Below are positions 24,956 to 32,735 of a stretch of 37,834 bases of DNA, in pieces (the stretch's first letter is position 1; the number at the start of each line of letters is the position of its first letter). This DNA comes from HXMU1420-2 sp040830545 (GTDB lineage: Bacteria > Pseudomonadota > Alphaproteobacteria > Rhodobacterales > Rhodobacteraceae). Location of the stretch: positions 1-37,834 of the forward strand of contig JBFOMB010000208.1 in NCBI GenBank assembly GCA_040830545.1, in the 5' to 3' direction. The notes beneath the pieces are model-generated. The model was given only the letters and a program-made list of their open reading frames with translations. It was not told the DNA's origin and did no database searches. Made by a program: the position numbers and the translations under genes.

Positions 24956-26113
24956 TCATGCCGGTTCAGGCACCAACGTTTCAATCGCTTCTGCGTGGCG
25001 CGCGTGGAATGGCCCCCGGCGGATGGTCTTTTGGTCCTCGCACCGGCACAGGCGCTGGACTTGCGTTTCCAACGTGGCACGAAGCGCAGGCAGTTGCGTG
25101 CCGTCGGCCATCAGATCATCCGCGGCGAGCGCCGTTTCAATCGCATTCATCCGTTCCAGCCCGTGGGCCAGCACCTCCCGCAAGTCGGCATCTGCAGCCA
25201 GCCGGTAACGTCCGTCACTGCCGCGTCCGATACACCCGCCTTCGCCCAACATATTGCTCAAAGCCACGGATGTGATCGCGTCGTAATCCCGTTCCGGTGC
25301 AAAGGAACTGCCATAGTAGATCAGGCGGAAAGCCAGGATAAACTCAAACGTGATCTGCGCCATGTCGCGGTCCATGGCCTCGTCAAGGTCAGACAGCATA
25401 GCGCAAATGTCCACGCGCAGTTCTTCAAACGCACCGCTGAGTCGCGTGTTTTTCAGCCGGGCATATTTCGAAATCGGCAACAACGCCTCGCAATGATGAT
25501 GCTCGTGCAAATGTACCCAGTTGGCTGCAGCCGTCAGCAACTGCGCGTGTGTGGCGCTGCGCAGCGCCACAAAAGACCGCGGGAGCCACAACCGGTCCAA
25601 CAGCGGGCGCACCCGCTCCTCGAACGCGGTGACAAACTTTGCACAGAAATAGATGCCATCAGCATACCCTTCCGGGCAGTCCCCCACGACACTGTCCGGG
25701 AAAAACGCGACATAGCGGATCGTGTCCAGAATTCCTTTTGTAGACGCATACAAATTCACCGGTCGCACATCAGGCGCGGGATATTCCGATCGCAACGACC
25801 CGGGCGCATCGAGGTCGGTATATTGAAACCCCTGCAGGCTGATGATCCGCTGATCCGCTGCATCACGCAAGTAAGGCGTCGAAACCAGCGCAATCACTGT
25901 CCCGCTACGTGCTTGAGGGCCCGATAGCGCCAGAAGACGATTGTCGCTGAAATCCCGTTTGACCAGACACCTTTCGATTTCCCGTGCCTTGGGTCTGGAT
26001 GACATTCCGGCCAGTGCCTCATCCGCAGCCTGATGATCCAACACCTCCACCCGCCCGGCAGTATCGAACCGCAGGCAGGTGTTCAGCCTGTCAATCATGT
26101 CGAGGTCGGACAT
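24956..26113 (-). CDS. Unrecognised protein with HExxH...E metalloprotease-like signature
   Basis: A 385-residue soluble protein, no signal peptide or membrane helix, which I do not recognise with confidence. Its outstanding feature is NWVHLHEHHHCEALLP (residues 199-213), where H203-E204-H205-H206-H207 matches HExxH. SGAFEELRVDICAML follows, with Glu230/Glu231 about 25 residues on, the layout of gluzincin-type zinc peptidases; the EELRVD phrase recalls EECRAE of dipeptidyl peptidase III (M49). DUF6421 proteins, as I remember them, have a similar region. The N-terminal half contains GYADGIYFCAKFVTAFEERVRPLL. It converges with the acylase gene and is followed by nothing on its strand. Directly upstream is an 18-bp tandem duplication carrying the likely ribosome binding site. 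That a protein is made is well supported; the activity is inference. Confidence 0.75.
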   Translation of the reverse strand: MSDLDMIDRLNTCLRFDTAGRVEVLDHQAADEALAGMSSRPKAREIERCLVKRDFSDNRLLALSGPQARSGTVIALVSTPYLRDAADQRIISLQGFQYTDLDAPGSLRSEYPAPDVRPVNLYASTKGILDTIRYVAFFPDSVVGDCPEGYADGIYFCAKFVTAFEERVRPLLDRLWLPRSFVALRSATHAQLLTAAANWVHLHEHHHCEALLPISKYARLKNTRLSGAFEELRVDICAMLSDLDEAMDRDMAQITFEFILAFRLIYYGSSFAPERDYDAITSVALSNMLGEGGCIGRGSDGRYRLAADADLREVLAHGLERMNAIETALAADDLMADGTQLPALRATLETQVQRLCRCEDQKTIRRGPFHARHAEAIETLVPEPA

Positions 26114-26114
26114 G

Positions 26115-26150
26115 CCGTGGCCCTTTCAATTCCCGTGGCCCTTTCAATTC
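26115..26150 (-). repeat. 18-bp tandem duplication in front of the HExxH gene
   Basis: On the coding strand the unit GAATTGAAAGGGCCACGG occurs twice exactly, with a degenerate third copy started at 26151-26160. The copy nearest the gene places AAAGGG just before the ATG at 26113, so the duplication repeats the probable ribosome binding site. Copy number could vary by slippage. Confidence 0.85.
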
Positions 26151-26236
26151 CCGTGCCCCTCCCCATGTGGCACACGCCCATTGTCGGGTATTTCCAGACG
26201 AAATACAAGTTAAGGTTGCATTTCAAGATCGAGCAT

Positions 26237-27514
26237 TCAATCGAGCGCTTCGAACTGGCGAGCCTGTCGCGCGGTCCAACGCACTCGAATGTCAAACCCC
26301 TCGTCAGTCGTCGTTTCTGACAAAACCACGTCCTGTTCATGCAGCCACGCCCGCTTGCGCCCGTCTTCAAAGCCCAGCGATAGTTCGCGATCTTCGCGCT
26401 CTCCAACCAGCGTGTTGGAAATCGCCGCCAGCAGAGGGTCCAGCCCCTCGCCACTGAGTGCTGAGACAAGGAACACGTGTTCCTGCCTCGCAGCACGGTT
26501 CGTGTGGGCCAGCCGGGCCTCGTCATCCAGTTTGTCCAGTTTATTCCAGACCTCGAAACTCGGTCGTTCTTCGTCCACCCCCAACGACGTCAGGATTGCG
26601 GCCACATCCTCGGCCTGCTCTTCGGTCTCGGGGTGCGAGATGTCGCGCACATGGCAGATAACATCTGCCTCCAACACTTCTTCCAGTGTCGCGCGGAAGG
26701 CCGCGACCAATTCGGTTGGCAGGTCAGAAATGAAACCAACCGTGTCGCTCAGGATCACCTCGGGCCCGCCCGGCAGGCGCACGCGGCGCATGGTCGGGTC
26801 GAGTGTGGCAAACAGCATGTCCTTGGCCATGACCTCGGCCCCAGTCAGACGATTGAACAGCGTGGACTTTCCCGCGTTGGTGTAGCCGACCAGCGCCACG
26901 ATGGGGAACGGCACCTTGGCCCGCGCGCGGCGGTGCAGTTCGCGGGTTTTCACCACCTTGGCCAATTGCCGGCGCAGACGCACCAGTTGTTCATCAATCG
27001 CACGGCGGTCCGCTTCGATCTGGGTTTCACCGGGGCCGCCAACAAACCCCAACCCGCCCCGCTGCCGTTCAAGGTGGGTCCAGGCGCGCACCAAACGGGT
27101 CCGCTGATAGCTGAGCGCGGCCATTTCGACCTGCAATACTCCTTCGCGAGTGGCGGCGCCGTCGCTAAACATTTCAAGGATCAAACCGGTCCGGTCCCGC
27201 AACTTCACGCCCCAGGCCTTTTCCAGGTTGCGTTGCTGAACTGGGCTGACCGGCCCGTCAATAAGGACCAGCTCAACCTCTTTTGATTTGAACAGCTGCG
27301 CCAGTTCGTCAATTTTGCCGGTACCAAACAGCAGCCCAGGATGCGCCTTGGCCAATGACACAACATCCGCGCCGACAATCTCCAGCCCGGGCAGCGCTGC
27401 AGCCAGCGCAACAGCCTCCTCCAGCGCCGGACCAGCGGCGCGGCGTTCGAAATCGGATTTCAGGTCTGGATGTAAAACCCAGGCGCGGGTATCCGGCCTG
27501 TCGTCACGCGTCAA
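26237..27514 (-). CDS. hflX: GTPase HflX
   Basis: HflX is a ribosome-associated GTPase that splits stalled or heat-damaged 70S ribosomes. The 425-residue product has the N-terminal HflX domain (LFGTGKIDELAQLFK, DGPVSPVQQRNLEKAWGVKLRDRTGLI), a coiled region with GPGETQIEADRR, then the G domain: G1 VALVGYTNAGKSTLFNRL near residue 210, the switch I segment FATLDPTMR, G3 LSDTVGFI, and G4 NKLD. The start is a TTG at 27514 whose TTGA overlaps the hfq stop; no other start is available near the conserved N-terminus, and a GAAGG lies upstream. hfq-hflX is a classic coupled pair. Confidence 0.96.
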   Translation of the reverse strand: MTRDDRPDTRAWVLHPDLKSDFERRAAGPALEEAVALAAALPGLEIVGADVVSLAKAHPGLLFGTGKIDELAQLFKSKEVELVLIDGPVSPVQQRNLEKAWGVKLRDRTGLILEMFSDGAATREGVLQVEMAALSYQRTRLVRAWTHLERQRGGLGFVGGPGETQIEADRRAIDEQLVRLRRQLAKVVKTRELHRRARAKVPFPIVALVGYTNAGKSTLFNRLTGAEVMAKDMLFATLDPTMRRVRLPGGPEVILSDTVGFISDLPTELVAAFRATLEEVLEADVICHVRDISHPETEEQAEDVAAILTSLGVDEERPSFEVWNKLDKLDDEARLAHTNRAARQEHVFLVSALSGEGLDPLLAAISNTLVGEREDRELSLGFEDGRKRAWLHEQDVVLSETTTDEGFDIRVRWTARQARQFEALD

Positions 27515-27750
27515 TTTTCGCCTTCACCATCATAAAGGCTGATCGCCTGTGCGGGCATGATCGTGGAAATCGCGTGTTTGTACACCAGTTGCGATTGACC
27601 ATCCCGACGCAGCAACACACAAAAATTGTCAAACCAGGTGATAACGCCTTGCAGCTTGACGCCGTTGATCAGAAAAATCGTGACCGGAACTTTCGTCTTT
27701 CTGACGTGATTCAGGAATGCATCCTGAAGATTCTGTCTGTCCGAAGCCAT
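27511..27750 (-). CDS. hfq: RNA chaperone Hfq
   Basis: Hfq is a hexameric Sm-like protein that binds sRNAs and A-rich mRNA segments and promotes their pairing. The 79-residue product has the full Sm fold: NLQDAFLNHVRKTKVPVTIFLINGVKLQG (Sm1, with the proximal-face Gln8/Phe region), then VITWFDNFCVLLRRDGQSQLVYKHAIST (Sm2, with the conserved YKHAIST, a Hfq hallmark). The C-terminal tail is very short, as in other alphaproteobacteria. It overlaps hflX by four bases (TTGA). The upstream region holds a hairpin and lies after trkH. It is relevant to the sRNA encoded at 10194. Confidence 0.98.
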   Translation of the reverse strand: MASDRQNLQDAFLNHVRKTKVPVTIFLINGVKLQGVITWFDNFCVLLRRDGQSQLVYKHAISTIMPAQAISLYDGEGEN

Positions 27751-27782
27751 TTTTTAGTATTCTCGCTTTTGTTCTTGCCTTC

Positions 27783-27801
27783 TGCATCGCGGCCCGATGC
27801 A
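27783..27801 (-). other. Hairpin in the hfq leader
   Basis: TGCATCG and CGATGCA pair perfectly (7 bp) around a 5-base loop, 33 to 51 bases upstream of the hfq start. Hfq is known to regulate its own mRNA through the leader in some bacteria; a role here is inference. It could also be a weak transcript end for trkH, but no T-run follows. Confidence 0.45.
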
Positions 27802-27885
27802 TCCTCCCCGAACGAGTATGTAGATTGTGACAGGCAGTTTCCACCCCCAAAAGCGCGTACCGCGGGGATTGGCGATGACCAAACG

Positions 27886-29421
27886 TCAACTGCGCCACAA
27901 ATCAGGGGTTAACAGTGCAATTATCGCCAACATTTCAAGGCGTCCCAACACCATACCGGCCATCAGCACCGTTTTGGGACCCACGCCCATTTCTGCCAAA
28001 CGAATAGGCGTTTCTGCTGCTGCGTCGATCAACGGGCCGGTTGTCGAGAGGCTGGCGATGCTGAGGATCATGGCATCCTCGAATCCCGTGCCCATGGCAG
28101 TCAGCAGGACTACGATCAGAGACAGGCTGAGCGCGAACATCATGAAAGATATCCAGGCGATGAACGCGCCCCCTCTTTGGATACGTCGCGCCCGATCGCC
28201 TTCGCCGCTGACCGAGGATGGGTGGATCAACCGTTCCACATCCCGGAGCCCGTTGAGGTACAACGCATAGACCCGCAACAGCTTCACCCCACCTGCGGTT
28301 GTGGCGACTCCACCGCCCATCACAGCGAGCCCCATCAGAAGCAACCCAGTGGTTCCCAATCCAGACCAATGCTGCGCCGTGTCCCATTCCGCGCTGACAA
28401 AACCAGTTGTGGTGAGAAAGGACATGACAGTAAAAATTGCGCCCCACAGCGCGCCCAGTGCCTCGCGCGTCAAAGCAGCCTCATCCGTCACTTCGAACGC
28501 GCCCAGCCAGTGGCGAAAAAACAGAACGCCAGTGACACCGACCACGATCAGAAGGCCGATCCGGAACTCTGGATCGCGGTCCAACCGGCTGTATCCACGA
28601 GTCCCAGTGTCAGTACTGAACGTCACGCGAGACAGGGCGAAAAACAGGAACAGGAACAGCACGACCTCGCCCGCAATTCCGCTCTGCCCCGCTTCGGTCC
28701 CACCAACCGGCGAAATACCCGAGGTCGCCATGACCGACATCGCATGACACAGGCCGACCAGTGCAGTTTCCCCCAGCGCCACTTGCAAAACCCACAGCAC
28801 CAGTGTTAGACCGCCATAGATTGGCACCAAGGCGCGCGTGACTGAAATCAGCCTGCGTCGCGCATCCACAAGATCCGACTGACCGGCCCGGCCATCACTG
28901 CGCCCTGGCTGCCCCTTGGCCGTCACTTCGAACCCACCAAGCGAAAGCGGTGCCAGAATGGCTGACGCCGCAATCCACATCAGCAGCCCACCGATCCACG
29001 CCACCTGCGCCCGCCACAAATGGATTGCGTCCGGCAGCCTTGACCGGTCGGAATAGGCATCTGCCCCCGTGGTGGTAATCGCGCTGACCATGTCGAAATA
29101 CGCGTTGAAGAAGCTCGTTGTGCGCAGTGTGTCATGTACCGGAATGGCCAGAAACAGGGGCAACACGGTGAACGCAGCCAGCAAGGCCAGCAACTGGCCC
29201 AATGTGCCATACCGCATCCGGCCTTCAGTCCGCGCAAGCTCGATCAGTGTGACCAGAACCAGCCCCAGCGTACCCGTATAGAAAAACGCCCGCGAGCTGC
29301 GGTAGTCGTCCAGCCCCAGCGCATAGGCCGCCGGTATATACATGGACAAGGCGCAGATCGCCCACAGGGCCAGGAAGGGCGTCAGACGCGGGGTGGACTT
29401 TTGCCGGGCCCGGATCGCCAT
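27886..29421 (-). CDS. trkH: Trk potassium uptake channel subunit TrkH
   Basis: TrkH is the membrane-spanning K+ channel/transporter of the Trk system. The 511-residue product is strongly hydrophobic with about ten to twelve helices and four K+-filter-like P-loops: AITTTGADAYSD, MATSGISPVGG, FLTTTGFVSAEW and SLSTTGPLID. The first loop-helix context RLPDAIHLWRAQVAWIGGLLMW is typical of TrkH. The start ATG at 29421 is three bases after the stop of trkA, so the two subunits are translated together. A 135-base gap with a hairpin separates it from hfq. Confidence 0.95.
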   Translation of the reverse strand: MAIRARQKSTPRLTPFLALWAICALSMYIPAAYALGLDDYRSSRAFFYTGTLGLVLVTLIELARTEGRMRYGTLGQLLALLAAFTVLPLFLAIPVHDTLRTTSFFNAYFDMVSAITTTGADAYSDRSRLPDAIHLWRAQVAWIGGLLMWIAASAILAPLSLGGFEVTAKGQPGRSDGRAGQSDLVDARRRLISVTRALVPIYGGLTLVLWVLQVALGETALVGLCHAMSVMATSGISPVGGTEAGQSGIAGEVVLFLFLFFALSRVTFSTDTGTRGYSRLDRDPEFRIGLLIVVGVTGVLFFRHWLGAFEVTDEAALTREALGALWGAIFTVMSFLTTTGFVSAEWDTAQHWSGLGTTGLLLMGLAVMGGGVATTAGGVKLLRVYALYLNGLRDVERLIHPSSVSGEGDRARRIQRGGAFIAWISFMMFALSLSLIVVLLTAMGTGFEDAMILSIASLSTTGPLIDAAAETPIRLAEMGVGPKTVLMAGMVLGRLEMLAIIALLTPDLWRS

Positions 29422-29424
29422 GGT

Positions 29425-30801
29425 TCAGAAGAAGTCGATGGAGACCTGCAACAGGCGCTCCACTTCGGGCACATCGCCAGAGATCGCAAAAATTGCAACC
29501 ACATCGCCAACCTCGATCCGCAGATTGCCGGACGGACGTACCACCTCTCCGTTCTTCAGAATGCCGCCTATCAACGCCCCTTCGGGGAAGTCGATGTCGC
29601 TCAGCATCTGTCCGGCCATGGGTGAGGTCGACAGCACTTCGGCCTCGATCACCTCTGCCTCCGCATCTCCGACCGAGTAAACCTCGCGCACCCGTCCATG
29701 GCGCACATGACGCAGGATCGAGCTCACCGTTGTTGCGCGCGGGTTGATGTAGGCGTCAATCCCCAGCGGCCCCATCAACGGCACCAGCGTCGGGTCATTG
29801 ACCAGAGCAATGGTCATTGGGCAGCCTTCGGCCTTGGCCCGCACCGCCGCCAGCATATTGGTCTTGTCGTCATCCGTCACGGTCAGCATCGCGTCTGCCC
29901 GTGTCACGCCAGCCTCATGCAACAGTGCGGCATCCAGCCCGTCGCCATGCAATACGATGGTTTTCTCCAAAGCCTCAGCCGCCAGTTCCGCACAATTGCG
30001 ATTGCGTTCTATCACCTTTGCCCGAATCCGCGACTTGCTGGTCTCCAGCGCCGACGCGACCGCCAGGCCCACATTCCCGCCACCGACGATCACCACGCGC
30101 TCCTGTTTGCGCAGGGTTTTGCCAAACACCTCCATCGTGCGTTCGACATCATCCACATGGGAAAACACGTAACACTCGTCGCCCGGGAACAGCTGGTCCC
30201 CCGATTCCGGCGCATACAGCGTCCCATCCCGCCGCACGCCCACCACGATGGACCGCAAGGTCGAAAACAGGTCCGTCAACTGCCGCAGCGGCGTATTCAC
30301 GATGGGGCTGTCGTCATCCACGGTCAGCCCCAGCAGCTGTGCCTTGCCGTCCAGAAAGGTTTCCGTATCAAAGGCCGCAGGTGCGCGCAGCCGTTTCATA
30401 GCGGCTTGGGCCACTTCACGTTCCGGGCTGATCACCACGTCGATGGGCATGTGATCGCGCCGGTAAAGGTCGGAATAAATCGCCGTCAAATAGGACTGCG
30501 CCCTCAGCCGCGCGATCTTGCGATTGATCGCAAACACGGAATGCGCCACCTGACAGGTCACCATGTTGACCTCGTCCGAGTGGGTGGCGGCGATGATCAT
30601 GTCCGCGTCCCGCGCTCCGGCCCGGTCGAGCACGTCCGGGTAGCTCGCGAACCCAGCTACGCCCTGCACATCCAGCGCTTCGGTCGCGCGGCGCACCAAT
30701 TCCGGGTTGCTGTCCACAACCGTAACGTCGTTGGCTTCGTTTGCGAGGTGGCGGGCGATCTGCCAGCCGACCTGGCCAGCGCCACAAATGATGACTTTCA
30801 T
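29425..30801 (-). CDS. trkA: Trk potassium uptake regulator TrkA
   Basis: TrkA is the cytosolic nucleotide-binding gating subunit for TrkH. The 458-residue protein has two RCK modules, each a Rossmann NAD-binding domain followed by a TrkA_C domain. The first opens MKVIICGAGQVGWQIARHLANEAND with VDSNPELV as the acidic end of the second strand. The second opens ERVVIVGGGNVGLAVASALE at about residue 233. The C-terminal TrkA_C domain includes FPEGALIGGILKNGEV. The length is standard. In many alphaproteobacteria ntrY-ntrX lie directly upstream; here the next gene on that side is a divergent lipoprotein instead. Confidence 0.97.
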   Translation of the reverse strand: MKVIICGAGQVGWQIARHLANEANDVTVVDSNPELVRRATEALDVQGVAGFASYPDVLDRAGARDADMIIAATHSDEVNMVTCQVAHSVFAINRKIARLRAQSYLTAIYSDLYRRDHMPIDVVISPEREVAQAAMKRLRAPAAFDTETFLDGKAQLLGLTVDDDSPIVNTPLRQLTDLFSTLRSIVVGVRRDGTLYAPESGDQLFPGDECYVFSHVDDVERTMEVFGKTLRKQERVVIVGGGNVGLAVASALETSKSRIRAKVIERNRNCAELAAEALEKTIVLHGDGLDAALLHEAGVTRADAMLTVTDDDKTNMLAAVRAKAEGCPMTIALVNDPTLVPLMGPLGIDAYINPRATTVSSILRHVRHGRVREVYSVGDAEAEVIEAEVLSTSPMAGQMLSDIDFPEGALIGGILKNGEVVRPSGNLRIEVGDVVAIFAISGDVPEVERLLQVSIDFF

Positions 30802-30917
30802 GTGCGTCTGCCCTCTGAGCCGCTTGGGGGCCGATATTGCAGGACAGTTGAATGACAGATGGCACAGGGCCGGTCAAACAAATTGTCTTCGTCCGGGAAT
30901 TGCGGCAGCATCGGGCT

Positions 30918-31388
30918 ATGCGTGTGTTATCCTCGATCCTGATTGCCTGCCTTGTGCTGACCGGCTGCGGCCCCCTGTCGATCTTCTACAAGCAAGGGGG
31001 CAGCGTTGCGCGGATGCAAACGGATCAGACCAATTGCGAGGTCAGCGCGTTGAAAGACGCCCCTGTCGCAAACCAGATCCGTCAACGCCCTCCGGTCTAC
31101 ATTCCTGGCAATCGTTACTGCAACAGTTCGGGACAATGCTACTACTCTCCCGGATATTGGGTTGACGGCGGCGTCTACACAGTAGACGTGAACGCGAATT
31201 TACGCGGTCGGGTTTTGACCCAGTGCATGGCGCGCAAAGGCTACCGCCCGGTGGAGATTCCGCCCTGCCCCTCCTCAGTTTCCAACCAGGTGCCGCCCGC
31301 ACAAACGCAAAAATTCCCGCCACTCACCCAATCCAGCTGCGCAATCAAGAACCGCGACGGCAGTTGGCAGATCGTATCGCGGGGCTAA
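30918..31388 (+). CDS. Six-cysteine lipoprotein, paralog A
   Basis: A 156-residue lipoprotein with signal MRVLSSILIACLVLTGC (lipobox LTGC, Cys17). The open frame extends to 30852, but the signal peptide starts at 30918, the likely start; its ribosome binding site is weak. The mature part opens GPLSIFYKQGGSVARMQTDQ and has spaced Cys residues in TNCEV, YCNSSGQCYYS, TQCMARKGYRP, PPCPSS and SSCAIKNRDGSW. The same pattern recurs in the next gene (31471), so they are paralogs from a tandem duplication. I do not recognise the family. The Cys pairs suggest disulfides in the periplasm. It is divergent from trkA, 116 bases apart. Confidence 0.8.
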   Translation: MRVLSSILIACLVLTGCGPLSIFYKQGGSVARMQTDQTNCEVSALKDAPVANQIRQRPPVYIPGNRYCNSSGQCYYSPGYWVDGGVYTVDVNANLRGRVLTQCMARKGYRPVEIPPCPSSVSNQVPPAQTQKFPPLTQSSCAIKNRDGSWQIVSRG

Positions 31389-31404
31389 CCCGGTTCACCC
31401 TTTG

Positions 31405-31412
31405 TTAACCAT
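31405..31412 (+). promoter_or_regulatory. Possible CtrA half-site
   Basis: TTAACCAT matches the 8-base CtrA half-site described in alphaproteobacteria. It lies 66 bases upstream of lipoprotein B's start, and a GTTAA follows at 31430. A single 8-mer occurs by chance now and then, so this is a weak call. Confidence 0.3.
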
Positions 31413-31456
31413 GAACCACCATCTTGCCGGTTAATCAGCGCGGCAAAGGACACATC

Positions 31457-31474
31457 ATGGACATTGCGATATGA
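31457..31474 (+). CDS. Five-codon leader ORF (MDIAI) coupled to lipoprotein B
   Basis: ATG GAC ATT GCG ATA TGA has a textbook ribosome binding site (AAAGGA at 31445-31450, 6-base spacing). Its TGA overlaps the ATG of the lipoprotein gene at 31471 as ATGA. The lipoprotein's own start has no Shine-Dalgarno. Ribosomes ending here could restart on the lipoprotein, so the leader would set its translation. The alternative is that the AAAGGA serves the lipoprotein start at a too-long distance. Confidence 0.5.
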   Translation: MDIAI

Positions 31475-31935
31475 TCCGGGCGGCACTGGGGTTTTGCGCC
31501 CTAATGCTCTTGTCCGCCTGCGGCACCAAATTCCTGTTCTACAAGGAAGGTGTATCGCGCGCCGCATTTACACAGGATCAGACGCAGTGCCAGGCAGACG
31601 CAAGGCGCGCGGTCCCGCCGAACAACGCCAAACAGCGCAAGGCCAGTATCCGCGTCCCGTCCAAGGAAATCTGCGACACCAACGGGGCCTGCTGGATCCA
31701 GCCCGCTTATGAAGTCCCCGGCGGCTACGAAACCGTTGACCTCAACGACGAACCCCGATTTCGGGCCTATGCCCGCTGTATGGCGCACGACGGGTATCGC
31801 CTGCTGGAACTGCCGAGCTGCTCTTCTGCCGCGGCCCGCAAGGGTCCCGGCTCAACACCGTTTCCAACGCTCACATCAGACAGCTGCGTGGTTCGGCGCG
31901 CAGACGGGACCAAATTTGTTCTCAACCCGAGTTAG
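31471..31935 (+). CDS. Six-cysteine lipoprotein, paralog B
   Basis: A 154-residue lipoprotein with signal MIRAALGFCALMLLSAC (lipobox LSAC, Cys17). The mature sequence tracks paralog A in order and spacing: FLFYKEG against SIFYKQG, QDQTQCQADA against TDQTNCEVSA, ICDTNGACWIQPAY against YCNSSGQCYYSPGY, ARCMAHDGYRLLELPSC against TQCMARKGYRPVEIPPC, and SDSCVVRRADGTK against QSSCAIKNRDGSW. The two are clear tandem paralogs that have since diverged. I do not recognise the family and no function is offered. It is preceded by a CtrA-like site and a 5-codon leader ORF, and followed by the long infC leader. Confidence 0.8.
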   Translation: MIRAALGFCALMLLSACGTKFLFYKEGVSRAAFTQDQTQCQADARRAVPPNNAKQRKASIRVPSKEICDTNGACWIQPAYEVPGGYETVDLNDEPRFRAYARCMAHDGYRLLELPSCSSAAARKGPGSTPFPTLTSDSCVVRRADGTKFVLNPS

Positions 31936-32163
31936 GCCAGGACCTGAACGCCCAAGGGCAGCCATCGCATCGCCCCACGCGCCGAGGAGCCGGCCAAGGG
32001 CCGGGGACGAGACAACCTGTGCGCCGGACGGCGCGCCGCCAAGCACCCCAAGGGCAGAATACCCCGCAAAATCCAGCGCCTCAGGCGCGGTTGCCGCTTG
32101 AAAGCACCCGATGCCCGGTATACCTTCCGGCCTCAGTTTCGATCACAACAAAGGAAGATTCCG
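31936..32163 (+). other. infC upstream region with several small hairpins
   Basis: This 228-base stretch has no convincing gene. It contains small GC-rich hairpins (CCGGCC-AAG-GGCCGG near 31991, GCGCC with GGCGC near 32020-32035, GCGCC-TCA-GGCGC near 32077) and a repeated CCCAAGGGCAG (near 31951 and 32047). infC leaders are regulated by IF-3 itself or by ribosomal protein L20 in other bacteria; a role for these hairpins is conjecture. A promoter could not be fixed. Confidence 0.4.
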
Positions 32164-32712
32164 ATCGCTCGCAGACCCCATAACGCGCCCCCGCAAAGAG
32201 ACACCGGACCGCGCGTAAACGAAAAAATTCGTGCCCCTGAAATTCGCCTCATCGGTGCAGATGGTGACAACGTTGGTGTTGTCCACCCGGCCAAGGCGAT
32301 GGACCTTGCTTTTGAGGCTGGTCTTGACCTGGTGGAGATTTCGCCAAACGCGAACCCGCCCGTGTGCAAGATCATGGACTTTGGCAAGTTCAAGTACGAA
32401 CAGCAGAAGCGCGAAAGTGAAGCGCGAAAGAAGCAGAAGGTGATCGAGGTCAAGGAAGTCAAATTCCGCCCGAACACGGACACGCATGACTATGACGTCA
32501 AGATGCGCAACGTGTTCAAGTTCCTCGAAAACGGCGACAAGGTCAAAGTCACGCTGAGGTTTCGCGGTCGTGAAATGGCGCACCAGAATCTGGGCCGCGA
32601 GCTGCTGGAACGGGTGGCCGAGGACATCAAGGAATTGGGCAAGGTCGAAAACATGCCCAAGATGGAAGGTCGTCAGATGGTCATGATGATCGGACCTCTT
32701 CCCCAACGCTAA
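32164..32712 (+). CDS. infC: Translation initiation factor IF-3 (non-AUG start)
   Basis: IF-3 binds the 30S subunit, keeps it apart from 50S and checks the initiator tRNA/start codon pairing. The 182-residue product begins IARRPHNAPPQRDTGPRVNEKIRAPEIRLI, has the N-domain motif NPPVCKIMDFGKFKYEQQK at about residues 65-83, and the C-domain with TDTHDYDVKMRNVFKFLENGDKVKVTLRFRGREM. There is no in-frame ATG ahead of the conserved N-terminus. An ATC at 32164 has AAAGGA (32150-32155) 8 bases upstream, while an ATT at 32158 has only 2 bases and a TTG at 32098 has no ribosome binding site. A rare start codon is characteristic of infC, where IF-3 discriminates against it and so limits its own synthesis. 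No rpmI-rplT follow. Confidence 0.96.
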   Translation: MARRPHNAPPQRDTGPRVNEKIRAPEIRLIGADGDNVGVVHPAKAMDLAFEAGLDLVEISPNANPPVCKIMDFGKFKYEQQKRESEARKKQKVIEVKEVKFRPNTDTHDYDVKMRNVFKFLENGDKVKVTLRFRGREMAHQNLGRELLERVAEDIKELGKVENMPKMEGRQMVMMIGPLPQR

Positions 32713-32735
32713 GACGCTGAACAGACTACCGGACT

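Noticed and set aside
29698..30855. A 385-codon plus-strand frame opposite trkA
   Set aside because: Entirely antisense to trkA, His- and Arg-rich, no domain.
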